The notes: generated by a model not told the origin, from the sequence alone. Counted from the first letter of the stretch, positions 37,198-46,599 are shown. The stretch: DNA of 64,000 nt from CAWFKS01 sp963816435 (GCA_963816435.1 CAWFKS010000001.1:124001-188000), one strand, 5' to 3'. Translations and numbers: made by a program.

Positions 37198-38138
37198 GCT
37201 TCCTGTGCGCCATTCCCGTCATTGCGTCGCTGTTCAACGCCTGCGCGCCCGCCGCCCCGCTGGCGGTCGGCTATGTCGAGGGCGAGTTCGTGCTGCTCGC
37301 GCCGACCGAGACCGCACAGGTGCGCGAGGTCGAGGTTCACCGCGGCGACCGCGTCGCTGAAGGCGACACGGTGGCGGTGCTGGAAAAGACCGACGCCGAG
37401 ATCGCCGTCGCCCAGTCGGAGGCCGCGCTCGCGCAGGCCCAGGCGCAGCTCGCCGATCTCAAGGAAGGCAAGCGGCCCGAGGAGATCGCGGTGCTGGAGG
37501 CGCGGTCACTTCGGCCAAGGCACAGGCCGAAGAGGCGCAGCGCGTCCTGGCGCGCACCAACGACCTGCAAAAGCGCGGCATCGCCACCCAGGCCGAACTC
37601 GACAAGGCGCAGACCGCGGCCGACCTGGCCGACGCGCAGCTCGGACAGGCCAAGGCCAATCTCGCCGTCGGCCAGGCTGCCGGCGCGCGCCGAGGCGATG
37701 AAGGCCGCGGAAAGCCAGGTCGAGCAGGCCAAGGCCGCGCTCGAGCAGGCGCACTGGCGGCTCGACAAGCGCACGCTCACCGCCCCGTCCGCGGGGCGCA
37801 TCGACGACGTCATCCGCAATCCCGGCGACATCGCGGGCCCGTCCGCGCCGGTCATCTCCATGCTGCCCGACGGTGCGGTGAAGCTGAAGCTCTACGTGCC
37901 GGAGAAGCAGTATTCCTCCGTCCAGGTGGGCGACCTGCTGAACGTGCGCTGCGACGGCTGCCCCCAGGGGCTGACGGCGCGCGTCAGCTACATCTCGCCC
38001 GATCCGGAATTCACGCCGCCGGTGATCTACTCGCTCGAGCGGCGCCAGAAGCTCGTCTACCTGATCGAGGCGCGGCCGGAAGCCGATGCCGGCCCGCTGA
38101 AGCCGGGCCAGATCGTCGACGTCGTGCTGGCGAAGTAG
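37194..38138 (+). CDS. YbhG-like HlyD family adaptor of an ABC exporter (compensating frame breaks)
   Basis: 315 codons. A probable lipoprotein-type N-terminus (VIASLFNACAPAAP, candidate lipid-modified Cys 17) is followed by lipoyl half GYVEGEFVLLAPTETAQVRE, a long coiled-coil arm, second half RTLTAPSAGRIDDVIRNPGD, and barrel. Between about 37505 and 37682 the sequence is in another frame: one base missing and then one extra. Corrected, this stretch reads as coiled coil (AQAEEAQRVLARTNDLQKRG). The GTG start overlaps the TetR stop. Confidence 0.85.
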   Translation: MSFLCAIPVIASLFNACAPAAPLAVGYVEGEFVLLAPTETAQVREVEVHRGDRVAEGDTVAVLEKTDAEIAVAQSEAALAQAQAQLADLKEGKRPEEIAVLEARSLRPRHRPKRRSASWRAPTTCKSAASPPRPNSTRRRPRPTWPTRSSDRPRPISPSARLPARAEAMKAAESQVEQAKAALEQAHWRLDKRTLTAPSAGRIDDVIRNPGDIAGPSAPVISMLPDGAVKLKLYVPEKQYSSVQVGDLLNVRCDGCPQGLTARVSYISPDPEFTPPVIYSLERRQKLVYLIEARPEADAGPLKPGQIVDVVLAK

Positions 38139-38152
38139 GCGGAAGCCGGCCG

Positions 38153-39068
38153 ATGCCCGCCATCGACGTCCACGACCTCGTCAAGAGCTTCGGCGACAAG
38201 ACCGTCGTCGACCAGTGTCGATGAGCGTGGAGGAGGGCGAGATCGTCGGCTTTCTCGGGCCGAACGGCTCCGGCAAGACGACGACGATCCGCATGATGTG
38301 CGGGCTGCTGACGCCCGACGGCGGCGACGGCAAGGTGCTCGGCTACGACGTCATGACCGACGCCTGAAGATCAAGCGCGAGGTCGGCTACATGACGCAGC
38401 GCTTCTCGTTCTACGAGGACCTGACGATCGCGGAGAACCTCGACTTCGTGGCGCGGCTCTACAAGCTGAAGCCGGTGGCCAAGTATGTCGACGACACGCT
38501 GCGCGACCTCGGGCTGTCGACGCGCCGCAACCAGCTCGCCGGCACGCTTTCGGGCGGCTGGAAGCAGCGGCTGGCGCTGGCCGCCTGCATCATGCACGAC
38601 CCGAAGCTGCTGCTGCTCGACGAGCCGACGGCGGGCGTCGACCCCAAGGCGCGACGCGAGTTCTGGGACGAGATCCACCTGCTGGCGGCCAAGGGGCTGA
38701 CCGTGCTCGTCTCCACCCACTACATGGACGAGGCCGAGCGCTGCCACCGCATCAAATACATCTCCTACGGCAAGCTGATCGCCAGCGGCACGGTGGAGGA
38801 GGTGGTGGCGAATGCCGGGCTGACCACCTTCGTCTTGCGCGGCCCCGGTCTGGAGAAGATCGCCGCCGAGCTGCGCGGCAGGCCGGGCGTCGACCAGGTG
38901 GCGCCTTTCGGAACGACGCTTCACGTCGTCGGCTCCGACGAGGCGGCACTTCAGGCCACACTCGCCGAGTTCGAGAACAGTCCGGACATCTCCGTCAAAC
39001 GCGGCAAGACCAGCCTCGAGGACGTGTTCATCCAGTTCATGGGCAAGTCGCAGGACAACATGGCATGA
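38153..39068 (+). CDS. ABC transporter ATP-binding protein, YbhF-like (two frame breaks)
   Basis: About 305 residues. Walker A GFLGPNGSGKTTTIRMMCGL, signature LSGGWKQRLALAA, Walker B LLLLDEPTAGVDPKAR and the switch His in VSTHYMDEAERC. Breaks near 38215 and 38365 each lack one base; otherwise the N-terminus (MPAIDVHDLVKSFG) and core are normal. It forms one cassette, unlike the double-cassette E. coli YbhF. Its stop overlaps the permease start (ATGA). Confidence 0.88.
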
Positions 39069-40192
39069 ACGGGCTCTTCTCGCTCGGCCGGCTCGGCGCA
39101 CTGCTTCGCAAGGAGTTCATCCAGATGCGGCGCGACCGGCTCACCTTCGCCATGATGCTGGGCGTGCCGCTGCTGCAGCTCGTCCTGTTCGGCTACGCCA
39201 TCAACAGCGATCCGAAGCAGCTTCCCGCCGCTCTCGTGGCGCTCGGCAACGACCACTACACCCGTGCCATGGTCTCGGCGCTGGAGATGACCGACTACTA
39301 CCGCTTCGACCATGTCGTGGGCAGCGAGGCCGAGGCCGAACACCTGATGGCTTCGGGAGCGGTCGCCTTCGTCGTGACCATCCCGCCGGATTTCGAGCGC
39401 CGCGTCGATCGCAACGACAACCCGCAGATCCTGATCGAGGCGGACGCCACGGACCCGTCCGTGGCGAGCGGCGCCATCTCGACGCTGTCGACGGTGGCGA
39501 GCCAGGCGCTGTTGCGGGAACGCGGACTGGCTGCCACGGCGGCTCAGCCGGGTCTGCAGGTGACCGTCCACCGGCGCTACAATCCCGAGGGCATCTCGCA
39601 ATACAACATCGTGCCCGGTCTGCTCGGCGTGATCCTGCCGATGACCATGGTGATGATGACCTCGATCGCGCTGACGCGCGAGATCGAGCGCGGCACTATG
39701 GAAAACCTTCTCGCCATGCCCGCCAGCCCGGCCGAGATCATGCTCGGCAAGGTACTGCCCTATCTCGCGGTCGGTGGCGTGCAGGTAGCGGTCGTGCTGA
39801 CTGCCGCCAAGGGCATGTTCGGCATCCCCTTCGTCGGCAGCCTGTGGCTGCTGCTCGGCGCCATACTCGTCTTCGTCATGGCCCTGGTGCTGCTCGGCTA
39901 CACGTTTTCCACGCTCGCCCGCACCCAGATGCAGGCGATGCAGCTCACCTTCTTCTTTTTCCTGCCGTCGATCCTGCTGTCGGGCTTCATGTTCCCGTTC
40001 CGCGGCATGCCGACCTGGGCGCAATGGATCGGCGAACTTCTGCCGCTCACGCATTTCCTGCGCGTCATCCGCGCCATCATGCTGAAGGGCGCCACGTTCT
40101 CCGCGGTCGCGCCGGAGGTCGGCGTGCTGGTGCTGTTCATCATCGTCTACGCGCTGATCGCGCTTGCCCGCTTCAGAAGGACGCTGGACTAG
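39065..40192 (+). CDS. ABC-2 type permease, YbhS/YbhR-like
   Basis: 375 residues. An N-terminal TM (RLTFAMMLGVPLLQLVLFGY) is followed by a large periplasmic domain and five C-terminal TMs, with the ABC-2 motif FFFLPSILLSGFMFPFRGMP and LPLTHFLRVIRAIMLKG. One permease here replaces the YbhS/YbhR pair of E. coli, so a homodimer is expected. The frame is intact. It is the last gene of the cecR-like operon. Substrate unknown; the E. coli relatives affect cefoperazone/chloramphenicol sensitivity and cation efflux. Confidence 0.9.
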   Translation: MNGLFSLGRLGALLRKEFIQMRRDRLTFAMMLGVPLLQLVLFGYAINSDPKQLPAALVALGNDHYTRAMVSALEMTDYYRFDHVVGSEAEAEHLMASGAVAFVVTIPPDFERRVDRNDNPQILIEADATDPSVASGAISTLSTVASQALLRERGLAATAAQPGLQVTVHRRYNPEGISQYNIVPGLLGVILPMTMVMMTSIALTREIERGTMENLLAMPASPAEIMLGKVLPYLAVGGVQVAVVLTAAKGMFGIPFVGSLWLLLGAILVFVMALVLLGYTFSTLARTQMQAMQLTFFFFLPSILLSGFMFPFRGMPTWAQWIGELLPLTHFLRVIRAIMLKGATFSAVAPEVGVLVLFIIVYALIALARFRRTLD

Positions 40193-40268
40193 CGCCTTCA
40201 GTGCACTTGGCCGGCAGCGGCATCTCGTCTAAACCCACCCTCGCTCGAATTCGGGGGAGGAGAATGGA

Positions 40269-41564
40269 ATGGCGCAGCCGCGCGTGATGATCGCAGGCGG
40301 GGGAATCGGCGGCCTGGCAATGGCGCTGACGCTCGAACAGATCGGGGTGCCCTGCGTGGTCTTCGAATCCGTGCGGGAGCTGCAGCCGCTGGGCGTCGGC
40401 ATCAACCTGCAGCCCAACGCGGTACGGGAACTCTACGATCTGGGCATCGGCCCCGACAAGCTCGACACGATCGGGCTGGCGGCCAGGGAATGGGCGCTCG
40501 TCGGGCTCAACGGCAACGACATCTATTCCGAACCGCGCGGGCTGGAGGCCGGCTACAACTGGCCGCAATACGCGGTGCATCGCGGCAAGCTGCAGATGTT
40601 GCTCTACGATACGGTACGCGAGCGCCTCGGGGCGGACGCCGTGCGGCTGGGGCAGCGCGTCACCTCCTATGCCCACAACCCCGATGGCAGCGTCACGGCG
40701 ATCGTGCGTCACGCCGACGGCACCGAGACGCGCGAAACCGGCACCATCCTGGTCGGCGCAGACGGCATCCACTCGGCCGTGCGCGCCCAGATGCACCCCG
40801 ACGATCCCGGCATCCAGTGGGGTGGCGCCATAATGTGGCGCGGCACCAGCCTCGCGCGGCCCATCCGCACCGGCGCCTCCTTCGTCGGCTTCGGCACGCA
40901 CAGGCACAGGCTCGTCTTCTATCCGATCTCGGCGCCCGATCCCGATACGGGCCTTGCGACGATCAACTGGATCGCGGAGGTGACGGTCGACAATTCGGCG
41001 GGCTGGACCAGCGGCGACTGGACGCGCCGCGTGGCGCTGGAGGACTTCATCCATCACTTCGAGGGTTGGCGCTACGACTGGCTGGACGTGCCGGCCCTGC
41101 TGGAAGGCGCCGACGCCATTTACGAATACCCGATGATCGACCGCGATCCCGTGCCGACCTGGCGCGACGGCAACGTCATTCTCATCGGCGACGCCGCCCA
41201 TGTCATGTACCCGACCGGCTCCAACGGGGCGAGCCAGGCGATCGTCGACGCGCGCGTTCTCGGCGCCAGCTTCGTCTCCAGGGGCGTGGGCGAGGCGGCC
41301 TTGCGGCATTTCGACGAACTGCTTTGCGCGGACGTGTCGGCCCTGGTCCTGCGCAATCGCGGCGCCGGTCCCTTCGGCCTGCTCAATCTCGTCGACGAGC
41401 GCTGCGGCGGCGAGTTCGACAATATCGACGACGTCGTGCCGGCGGCCGAGCGCGCCGAGTTCATGGCGAAATACAAGGCCGCGGCCGGCTTCGCCATCGA
41501 CCGTCTCAACAGCGCGCCGCCGACCATCGCGCCGGGCGCGAAGGTGGCTCTCGTCCCGGCATAG
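40269..41564 (+). CDS. FAD-dependent aromatic monooxygenase (PhzS-like)
   Basis: Class A flavoprotein hydroxylase of 431 residues. FAD dinucleotide motif VMIAGGGIGGLAMALTLEQI, the middle DG motif LVGADGIHSAVRAQM, and the second FAD motif DGNVILIGDAAHVMYPTGSN. It should be cytosolic and use NAD(P)H and oxygen. ATG at 40269 has GGGGAGGAG upstream. An M19 dipeptidase gene starts 142 bases later on the same strand, which suggests a small catabolic unit. Substrate unknown; the frame is intact. Confidence 0.9.
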   Translation: MAQPRVMIAGGGIGGLAMALTLEQIGVPCVVFESVRELQPLGVGINLQPNAVRELYDLGIGPDKLDTIGLAAREWALVGLNGNDIYSEPRGLEAGYNWPQYAVHRGKLQMLLYDTVRERLGADAVRLGQRVTSYAHNPDGSVTAIVRHADGTETRETGTILVGADGIHSAVRAQMHPDDPGIQWGGAIMWRGTSLARPIRTGASFVGFGTHRHRLVFYPISAPDPDTGLATINWIAEVTVDNSAGWTSGDWTRRVALEDFIHHFEGWRYDWLDVPALLEGADAIYEYPMIDRDPVPTWRDGNVILIGDAAHVMYPTGSNGASQAIVDARVLGASFVSRGVGEAALRHFDELLCADVSALVLRNRGAGPFGLLNLVDERCGGEFDNIDDVVPAAERAEFMAKYKAAAGFAIDRLNSAPPTIAPGAKVALVPA

Positions 41565-41705
41565 GGGCGTCTGCGCCGTTATCGGGAAGGCCCATCGTCC
41601 GCGTTCCGCCGACGCAGCGGTGGCGGCGACGGCTTCCATGGACTATGTCCGTCATCTGGTCCGGCCGCGACTTCGCGGCATCTTCCCTTCCGCGAGGCGC
41701 ACCCG

Positions 41706-42752
41706 ATGAGCGAAGCGATCCCCTTCTTCGACGGCCACAACGACTTCCTGCTGAGGCTGATGCTGCACGAAGGCTCGCGCGAGGAGATGTGGCTAAAGGG
41801 CTCGAAGGGGCACCTCGACCTGCCGCGCATGAAGCAGGCGGGGTTCGCCGGTGGGCTGTTCGCCATCTTCGTGCCGCCGGCGAAGCGGCCGCCGGGTGCC
41901 GTGCCCACGGCGGGCGATGGCGAGATGCCGCCGCTGATGAGCCACGAGGAAGCGCAGCCGGTGGCGCTGAAGCTCGCCGGGCTGCTGCACTGGATGGCGC
42001 GGGCCGCGCCCGACGATTTCGCGTTGTGCCGCACGGCCGCAGAGATACGCGCGGCGATCGACGCCAACAAGATCGCCGGCGTCATGCACATGGAAGGCGC
42101 CGAGGCCATCGGGCCGGACCTCGACGCGCTCTATCTCTTCCACGAGATGGGGCTGCGATCGCTCGGGCCGGTGTGGAGCCGGCCGACGATCTTCGGCCAT
42201 GGCGTGCCGCTGAAGTTCCCGGCCGATCCCGACATCGGACCCGGCCTGACGGAATTTGGCAAGGACCTCGTGCGCGCCTGCAACGAGCTCGGAATCATCG
42301 TCGATCTCTCGCACCTCAACGAGAAGGGGTTCGACGACGTGGCGGCGATCTCGAATGCGCCGCTGGTCGCCACCCACTCCAACGTCCATGCGTTGTGTGC
42401 TTCGCCGCGCAACCTCACGGATCGTCAGCTCGCCGTCATCAAGGACAGCGGCGGCATGGTCGGGCTCAATTTCGCGACGTTCTACCTGCGCGAGGACGGC
42501 AAGCATTCGCCTGACATGGGGTGGGAGGCTATGCTGAAGCATACCGACTACCTCATCGAGCACCTTGGCGAGGACCATGTGGGGCTCGGCTCGGATTTCG
42601 ACGGCTGCATGCTGCCGAAGCCGATGGGCGACGTCACCGGCGTACCGAAGCTGTTCGACGAGTTCGGCAAACACGGCTACGGCGACGCGTTGTTGAAGAA
42701 GCTGGCGCGCGACAACTGGCTTGCCTGCCTGGAGCGGAGCTGGGGCGGTTGA
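41706..42752 (+). CDS. Membrane dipeptidase-like zinc hydrolase (peptidase family M19)
   Basis: 348 residues. Metal-site and fold motifs of the renal dipeptidase family: FFDGHNDFLLRLML (HxD), AGVMHMEGAEAIGPDLDALY (bridging Glu), IVDLSHLNEKGF and APLVATHSNVHALC (His), and VGLGSDFDGCMLP. Cleaves D- or L-dipeptides or related amides with a binuclear zinc centre. It is a cytosolic form without a signal peptide. Close spacing to the flavoprotein gene suggests joint expression. Confidence 0.92.
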   Translation: MSEAIPFFDGHNDFLLRLMLHEGSREEMWLKGSKGHLDLPRMKQAGFAGGLFAIFVPPAKRPPGAVPTAGDGEMPPLMSHEEAQPVALKLAGLLHWMARAAPDDFALCRTAAEIRAAIDANKIAGVMHMEGAEAIGPDLDALYLFHEMGLRSLGPVWSRPTIFGHGVPLKFPADPDIGPGLTEFGKDLVRACNELGIIVDLSHLNEKGFDDVAAISNAPLVATHSNVHALCASPRNLTDRQLAVIKDSGGMVGLNFATFYLREDGKHSPDMGWEAMLKHTDYLIEHLGEDHVGLGSDFDGCMLPKPMGDVTGVPKLFDEFGKHGYGDALLKKLARDNWLACLERSWGG

Positions 42753-43057
42753 CGGGCTCGAACCGAACTCCCCCTCAGCTGGCCGCCTGCTTGTTTACCC
42801 TTTCTTACTCGCGGCCGCGTCGCGCGGCGGTTATCGTCCAAAATCAAGGATGTGGTGCCCGGCACCCTTCATGCGTTCGGCGATAATATTGTTTGGAATG
42901 GCTGCTGCCAGAATACTTTGGCAGTGGCCTTTTTTTGTTTTGCACCTCCTGGTTGAGCTTACGTCAGGGAAGTCGACTTTAACATTTCTTGGGTTCGGCT
43001 TTACACATGCTTAGGAGATTTGCGGAATCCTGCTCGCTCTGAGGAGTGCGGAACCAC
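42753..43057. other. Gene-free stretch between dipeptidase and EAL gene
   Basis: About 305 bases and clearly richer in A and T than the rest of the window. It holds a palindromic GGTGCCCGGCACC (42855-42867), a strong terminator (42900-42936), and a T-rich leader before the EAL gene (TTTAACATTTC near 42980). The segment 42840-42936 could be a short transcript; no protein-like ORF is supported. Confidence 0.5.
42900..42936 (+). terminator. Terminator with a seven-T run
   Basis: Arms GGCTGCTGCCA (42900-42910) and TGGCAGTGGCC (42919-42929) pair over 11 positions with two wobbles; 8-base loop; then seven T. It stops the dipeptidase transcript or a small RNA. Confidence 0.82.
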
Positions 43058-44296
43058 ATGTCCGAGCAGTTCATCCCGCTGGAAGGCGGGCCCCGCCAGG
43101 AGCTGGCGGCCCACAGATCGACCGACCAGATCAGGTCCATCCATTTCATCGACGAACGGGTCGAGGCGTTGCGCTTCGTAGCGACGTCTTTCGAGCACGC
43201 CGGCTATGCCGCGCGCCTGCATGCGAATTTCGCCGACTTCGTCACCGGGTTCGAACGCGAGCGTGCCGAAGCCGTATTCGTCGACGTCCGTCCCGGTGGC
43301 GACGACGCCATCGACACCCTCGAATTCCTGCGCCTCCAGAACGTCGCCTGCCCGGTGTTTCTGGTCGCCAACGACGACAAGGCGATGGACTGCGCCAGCC
43401 GCTACGCGGCGGAGGTCGGCGTCGTCATCGCCGGCACGCTCGCAAAGCCGCTCGCCGGCAAGCATCTGGTGGAGCTCGTGTCGCGCAAGCGCACTTCCGT
43501 CGGTGAAATCGTCGAGCAGATCGACATCCGCGAGGGTGTGGAGCAGGGCTGGATTTATCCGGTGCTGCAGCCCAAGCTCGACCTGGCGTCGTGGAAGATC
43601 GCCTCGGCCGAGATCCTGACGCGTGTCGCCCATCCGCACCACGGCATCATTGCCGCGCACAGCTTCATCGGCGAGATCAGTGAAACGCAGGCGCAGGCGC
43701 TGTTCCTGGAAAACCTGCGGCTCTCCCACAAATGCGTCTCCTGCGCGGCGCGGGACGGGGAGCCTTTCGCGATCAACATAAACATCGATCCGAAGAGCCT
43801 CGCCGGCGTGCACGGCGCGGTGCGGAAAATGGCCGATGAGCATCCCGACCTTTTCCAGCATCTGGTCTTCGAACTGACGGAGGAGTCGATTTCGCGACTC
43901 TCGGCCAACGACCTGAAGCTGCTTTTCCAGCTCAACCTCGCCGGTGCCCGCTTCGCCATCGACGATTTCGGTGTCGGCCACTCGAATTTCTCGCGGATCG
44001 CGCGCCTCCCGATTACGGAACTGAAGATCGACCGGTCGCTGGTGCACGGCTGCGCCAGGCAGCCGCAACGCCAGACGATCATCAAGGCGATCATCGTCAT
44101 GGCGCACGATCTCGGCATCCGCGTGGTGGCGGAAGGCGTCGAGAACTACGACGACATCGCCTGGCTGGAGTGCGTCAGGTGCGACGAGGCCCAAGGCTTC
44201 CTCATCGCCCGCCCGATGGCGGTGGAACGATGCCGGGATTTCGTGCGCCAGTTCAACGATTCAGGCACGAACGGCCGGATCCGGCTGAACGCCTGA
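43058..44296 (+). CDS. REC-EAL cyclic-di-GMP phosphodiesterase-like protein
   Basis: 412 residues. Residues about 30-145 look like a receiver domain: IHFIDERVEALRF (acidic pocket), AVFVDVRPGGDDAID (phospho-acceptor Asp) and GTLAKPLAG (Lys). Residues about 160-405 form an EAL domain with signature variant EIL (ASAEILTRV), then ININIDPKSL, FELTEESI, AIDDFGVGHSN, LKIDRSLV, VVAEGVEN and CDEAQGFLIARPM. All metal and catalytic positions look present, so activity is plausible despite the A-to-I change. GTG 43046 is an alternative start. No kinase gene is nearby. Confidence 0.88.
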   Translation: MSEQFIPLEGGPRQELAAHRSTDQIRSIHFIDERVEALRFVATSFEHAGYAARLHANFADFVTGFERERAEAVFVDVRPGGDDAIDTLEFLRLQNVACPVFLVANDDKAMDCASRYAAEVGVVIAGTLAKPLAGKHLVELVSRKRTSVGEIVEQIDIREGVEQGWIYPVLQPKLDLASWKIASAEILTRVAHPHHGIIAAHSFIGEISETQAQALFLENLRLSHKCVSCAARDGEPFAININIDPKSLAGVHGAVRKMADEHPDLFQHLVFELTEESISRLSANDLKLLFQLNLAGARFAIDDFGVGHSNFSRIARLPITELKIDRSLVHGCARQPQRQTIIKAIIVMAHDLGIRVVAEGVENYDDIAWLECVRCDEAQGFLIARPMAVERCRDFVRQFNDSGTNGRIRLNA

Positions 44297-44339
44297 GGGA
44301 CCGCTCCTTCGTTCCGCCGCTCGAGCGATCATCGGCGCC

Positions 44340-44368
44340 TTGACCGTGCCGTGACGGCCGGATATTCC
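44340..44368 (+). promoter_or_regulatory. Putative mbfA promoter
   Basis: TTGACC (44340-44345), a 17-base spacer, TATTCC (44363-44368). The expected transcription start falls inside the Irr-type palindrome. Confidence 0.5.
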
Positions 44369-44391
44369 AGCTTGGAATCATTCTAAACTGG
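44367..44391. promoter_or_regulatory. Irr box (iron control element) of mbfA
   Basis: A 25-base near-perfect dyad centred on 44379: core TTGGAATCATTCTAAA (44372-44387), flanked by CCAG and CTGG, two mismatches in the whole palindrome. It fits the rhizobial ICE/Irr motif (TTTAGAA...TTCTAAA) described upstream of mbfA genes, and it overlaps the predicted start of transcription. Confidence 0.78.
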
Positions 44392-44402
44392 AACACAGAC
44401 CA

Positions 44403-45386
44403 ATGCTCGCGCGCGTTTTCGGATTTGGCCGCCGCTCCTTCGACTCCCTTTCGGAACAGGAAGTGCTGGCGCTTGCGATCTCGTCGGAGGAAGACGACGG
44501 ACGCATCTATCGCGCCTATGCCGACGGGCTGCGCGAGGACTATCCGCATTCGGCGGCCGTGTTCGACGAAATGGCCAAGGAAGAGGAACACCACCGCGCG
44601 ATCCTGATCGAGAAGCATCGCGAACGTTTCGGCGAACGCATTCCGCTGATCCGGCGCGAGCACGTGCGCGGCTACTACGAGCGCAAGCCTGACTGGCTGG
44701 TGCGGCCGCTCGGGCTCGAAAACGTGCGTGCGCAGGCTGCGGAGATGGAGGCGCAGGCCGAGCGCTTCTATCTGGAGGCGGCGAAGCGCTCCACCGATGC
44801 CGGAACGCGCAAGCTGCTGGGCGAACTCGCCGCGGCCGAGGCCGGGCACGAGACGCTTGCCGGGAGGCTCACCGAAAAGCACCTCGCCGAAGGCGCCCGC
44901 GAGGAAGAGGCCGATACCGAGCGGCGCCAGTTCATCCTCACCTACATCCAGCCGGGCCTCGCCGGGCTGATGGACGGTTCGGTGTCGACGCTGGCGCCGA
45001 TCTTCGCCGCCGCCTTCGCCACCGGAGACACCTGGCAGACCTTCCTTGTCGGTCTCGCCGCCTCGATCGGCGCCGGCATCTCGATGGGCTTCACCGAGGT
45101 TGCGTCGGACGACGGCGTGATCTCGGGACGCGGCTCGCCGATCAAGCGCGGCATCACTACCGGCCTGATGACGACGCTGGGCGGGCTCGGCCACGCGCTG
45201 CCCTATCTCATTCCGCACTTCTGGACGGCGACCGTGATCGCCTTCATCGTCGTCTTCTGCGAGCTTTGGGTCATCGCCTGGGTGCAGAAGCGCTGGATGG
45301 AGACGCCGTGGAGCCGCGCCGTCTTCCAGGTGGTGCTCGGCGGAGCGCTGGTCTTCGCCGCGGGCATGCTGATCGGCAACGCCTGA
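44403..45386 (+). CDS. mbfA: Membrane-bound ferritin / VIT1-family iron exporter MbfA
   Basis: 327 residues. The N-terminal rubrerythrin/ferritin-like helical domain (about 1-165) has di-iron-type glutamates in LAISSEEDDGRIYRAYA, AKEEEHHRAIL and LAAAEAGHETLAG. The C-terminal Ccc1/VIT1-like membrane domain (about 180-327) has the motif GLAGLMDGSVSTLAPIFAAA and about five TMs. In rhizobia MbfA exports ferrous iron and protects against iron and peroxide; expression is repressed by Irr in low iron. The Irr box just upstream supports this. Confidence 0.95.
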   Translation: MLARVFGFGRRSFDSLSEQEVLALAISSEEDDGRIYRAYADGLREDYPHSAAVFDEMAKEEEHHRAILIEKHRERFGERIPLIRREHVRGYYERKPDWLVRPLGLENVRAQAAEMEAQAERFYLEAAKRSTDAGTRKLLGELAAAEAGHETLAGRLTEKHLAEGAREEEADTERRQFILTYIQPGLAGLMDGSVSTLAPIFAAAFATGDTWQTFLVGLAASIGAGISMGFTEVASDDGVISGRGSPIKRGITTGLMTTLGGLGHALPYLIPHFWTATVIAFIVVFCELWVIAWVQKRWMETPWSRAVFQVVLGGALVFAAGMLIGNA

Positions 45387-45419
45387 GGCCAGGTCGGGGC
45401 GGAGCGGGCGACGCTGCCG

Positions 45420-46599
45420 TCAATAGTCCGGCAGGTCGATGTCGTCCTTCAGGTCGCGGCCGACGAAATAGTCGGCGACGGCGGGAATCCCCATCGCCCT
45501 TGTCACGAGATTGCGGAAGATGATGCCGACATTCGTCTCCGGCGCGAAGGCCGAGGCGAATTTCGCCGCCGATTCCTGCTTCTCGGCCAGGAACGGCATC
45601 AGGCGCTTCTCGTAACCGGAGAATGCCGCGGCGAAGTCGCCGCCCGCACGCTTGAGCTCGCCCGCCAGCGTGTAGGCCTCCGCCATCGCCAGCCCCGTGC
45701 CTTCGCCGGCCAGCAGTGACACGCAGGCGGCCGCATCTCCGACCAGCGCCACGCGGCCCTTCGTCCAGCGCGGCATCCTGATCTGGCTGACGCGGTCGAA
45801 ATAGATGTCCTCGGCGTCCTCCATGGCTTCCAGGATTTGCGGGCACTCCCAGCCGTCATTGCCGAAGACCCACTTGACCACCGCCTTCTTCGCCTCGTCG
45901 CCGTGCGGGATCTCGCCACCCGGACCCTCCTCGCGGAAGACGAACAGGAACAGCGTGCGGTCGTCGCGCATCGAAAACCGGGCGATCTGGCGACCTGGCC
46001 GCGCGTGGGAGACGTAGACCAGCTCGTCGCGCGGGCGGTAGCCCTTCGCCGAGAAGGCGGCGACGCGATAGCCGAGGAATTTTTCGTAGTCTGCTCTCGG
46101 GACCGAAGGCGAGGCTCCTGACGCGCGAATGCAGCCCGTCGGCGCCGATCACCAGATCGACGTCGCGTGCGGGCGCCTGCTCGAAGGAGACGTGGACGCC
46201 GTCCGGCCTGTCCTCGATCGCCGAGATCGTGTCGCCGAAGATCGTTTCCACCCGGCCTTCCACCGCGCCATACAGGGTGGCGGCGAGGTCGGACCGGCGC
46301 AGGCTGGTGAAGCGGCCCTCGGTCATGCGCGCGAACACGTCGGCGGAAAAGCCGCCGACCTTGTCGCCATCGCCGTCGACGAGGCGCACCTCCTCGACCT
46401 GGTAGCCGAGTTCGCGCAGGCGCGGGATCAGCGCCATCTTCTCGGCGATGTCGTAGCCGAGGCCCCAGAAATCGATGACGTAGCCGCCGGAGCGCAGCCG
46501 CGGCGCCTCTTCCACCAGCAGCGGCTCGTGGCCGTTCTCGAGCAGCCACCAGGCCAGAGTCGGGCCGGCGATGCCGACCCCGTTGATCGCTATCTTCAC
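45420..46599 (-). CDS. FAD-dependent monooxygenase, TetX-like (one frame break)
   Basis: About 392 residues. FAD motif IAINGVGIAGPTLAWWLLEN, middle motif VIGADGLHSRVRSLAFGPE, and second FAD motif KGRVALVGDAAACVSLLAGEG with TGLAMAEAYTLAGEL. Similar to tetracycline-destructase-like and other class A monooxygenases; the substrate cannot be assigned. The frame breaks near 46100 with one extra base (corrected EADYEKFLGYRVAAFSAKGY). GTG at 46599 has AAGGAGG upstream and overlaps the stop of the TetR gene (GTGA), so the two form an operon. Confidence 0.85.

Noticed and set aside
42871..43014. Small ORF (MRSAIILFGMAAARILW...)
   Set aside because: No ribosome site, poor codon third positions, and it reads straight through a strong terminator hairpin and T run.
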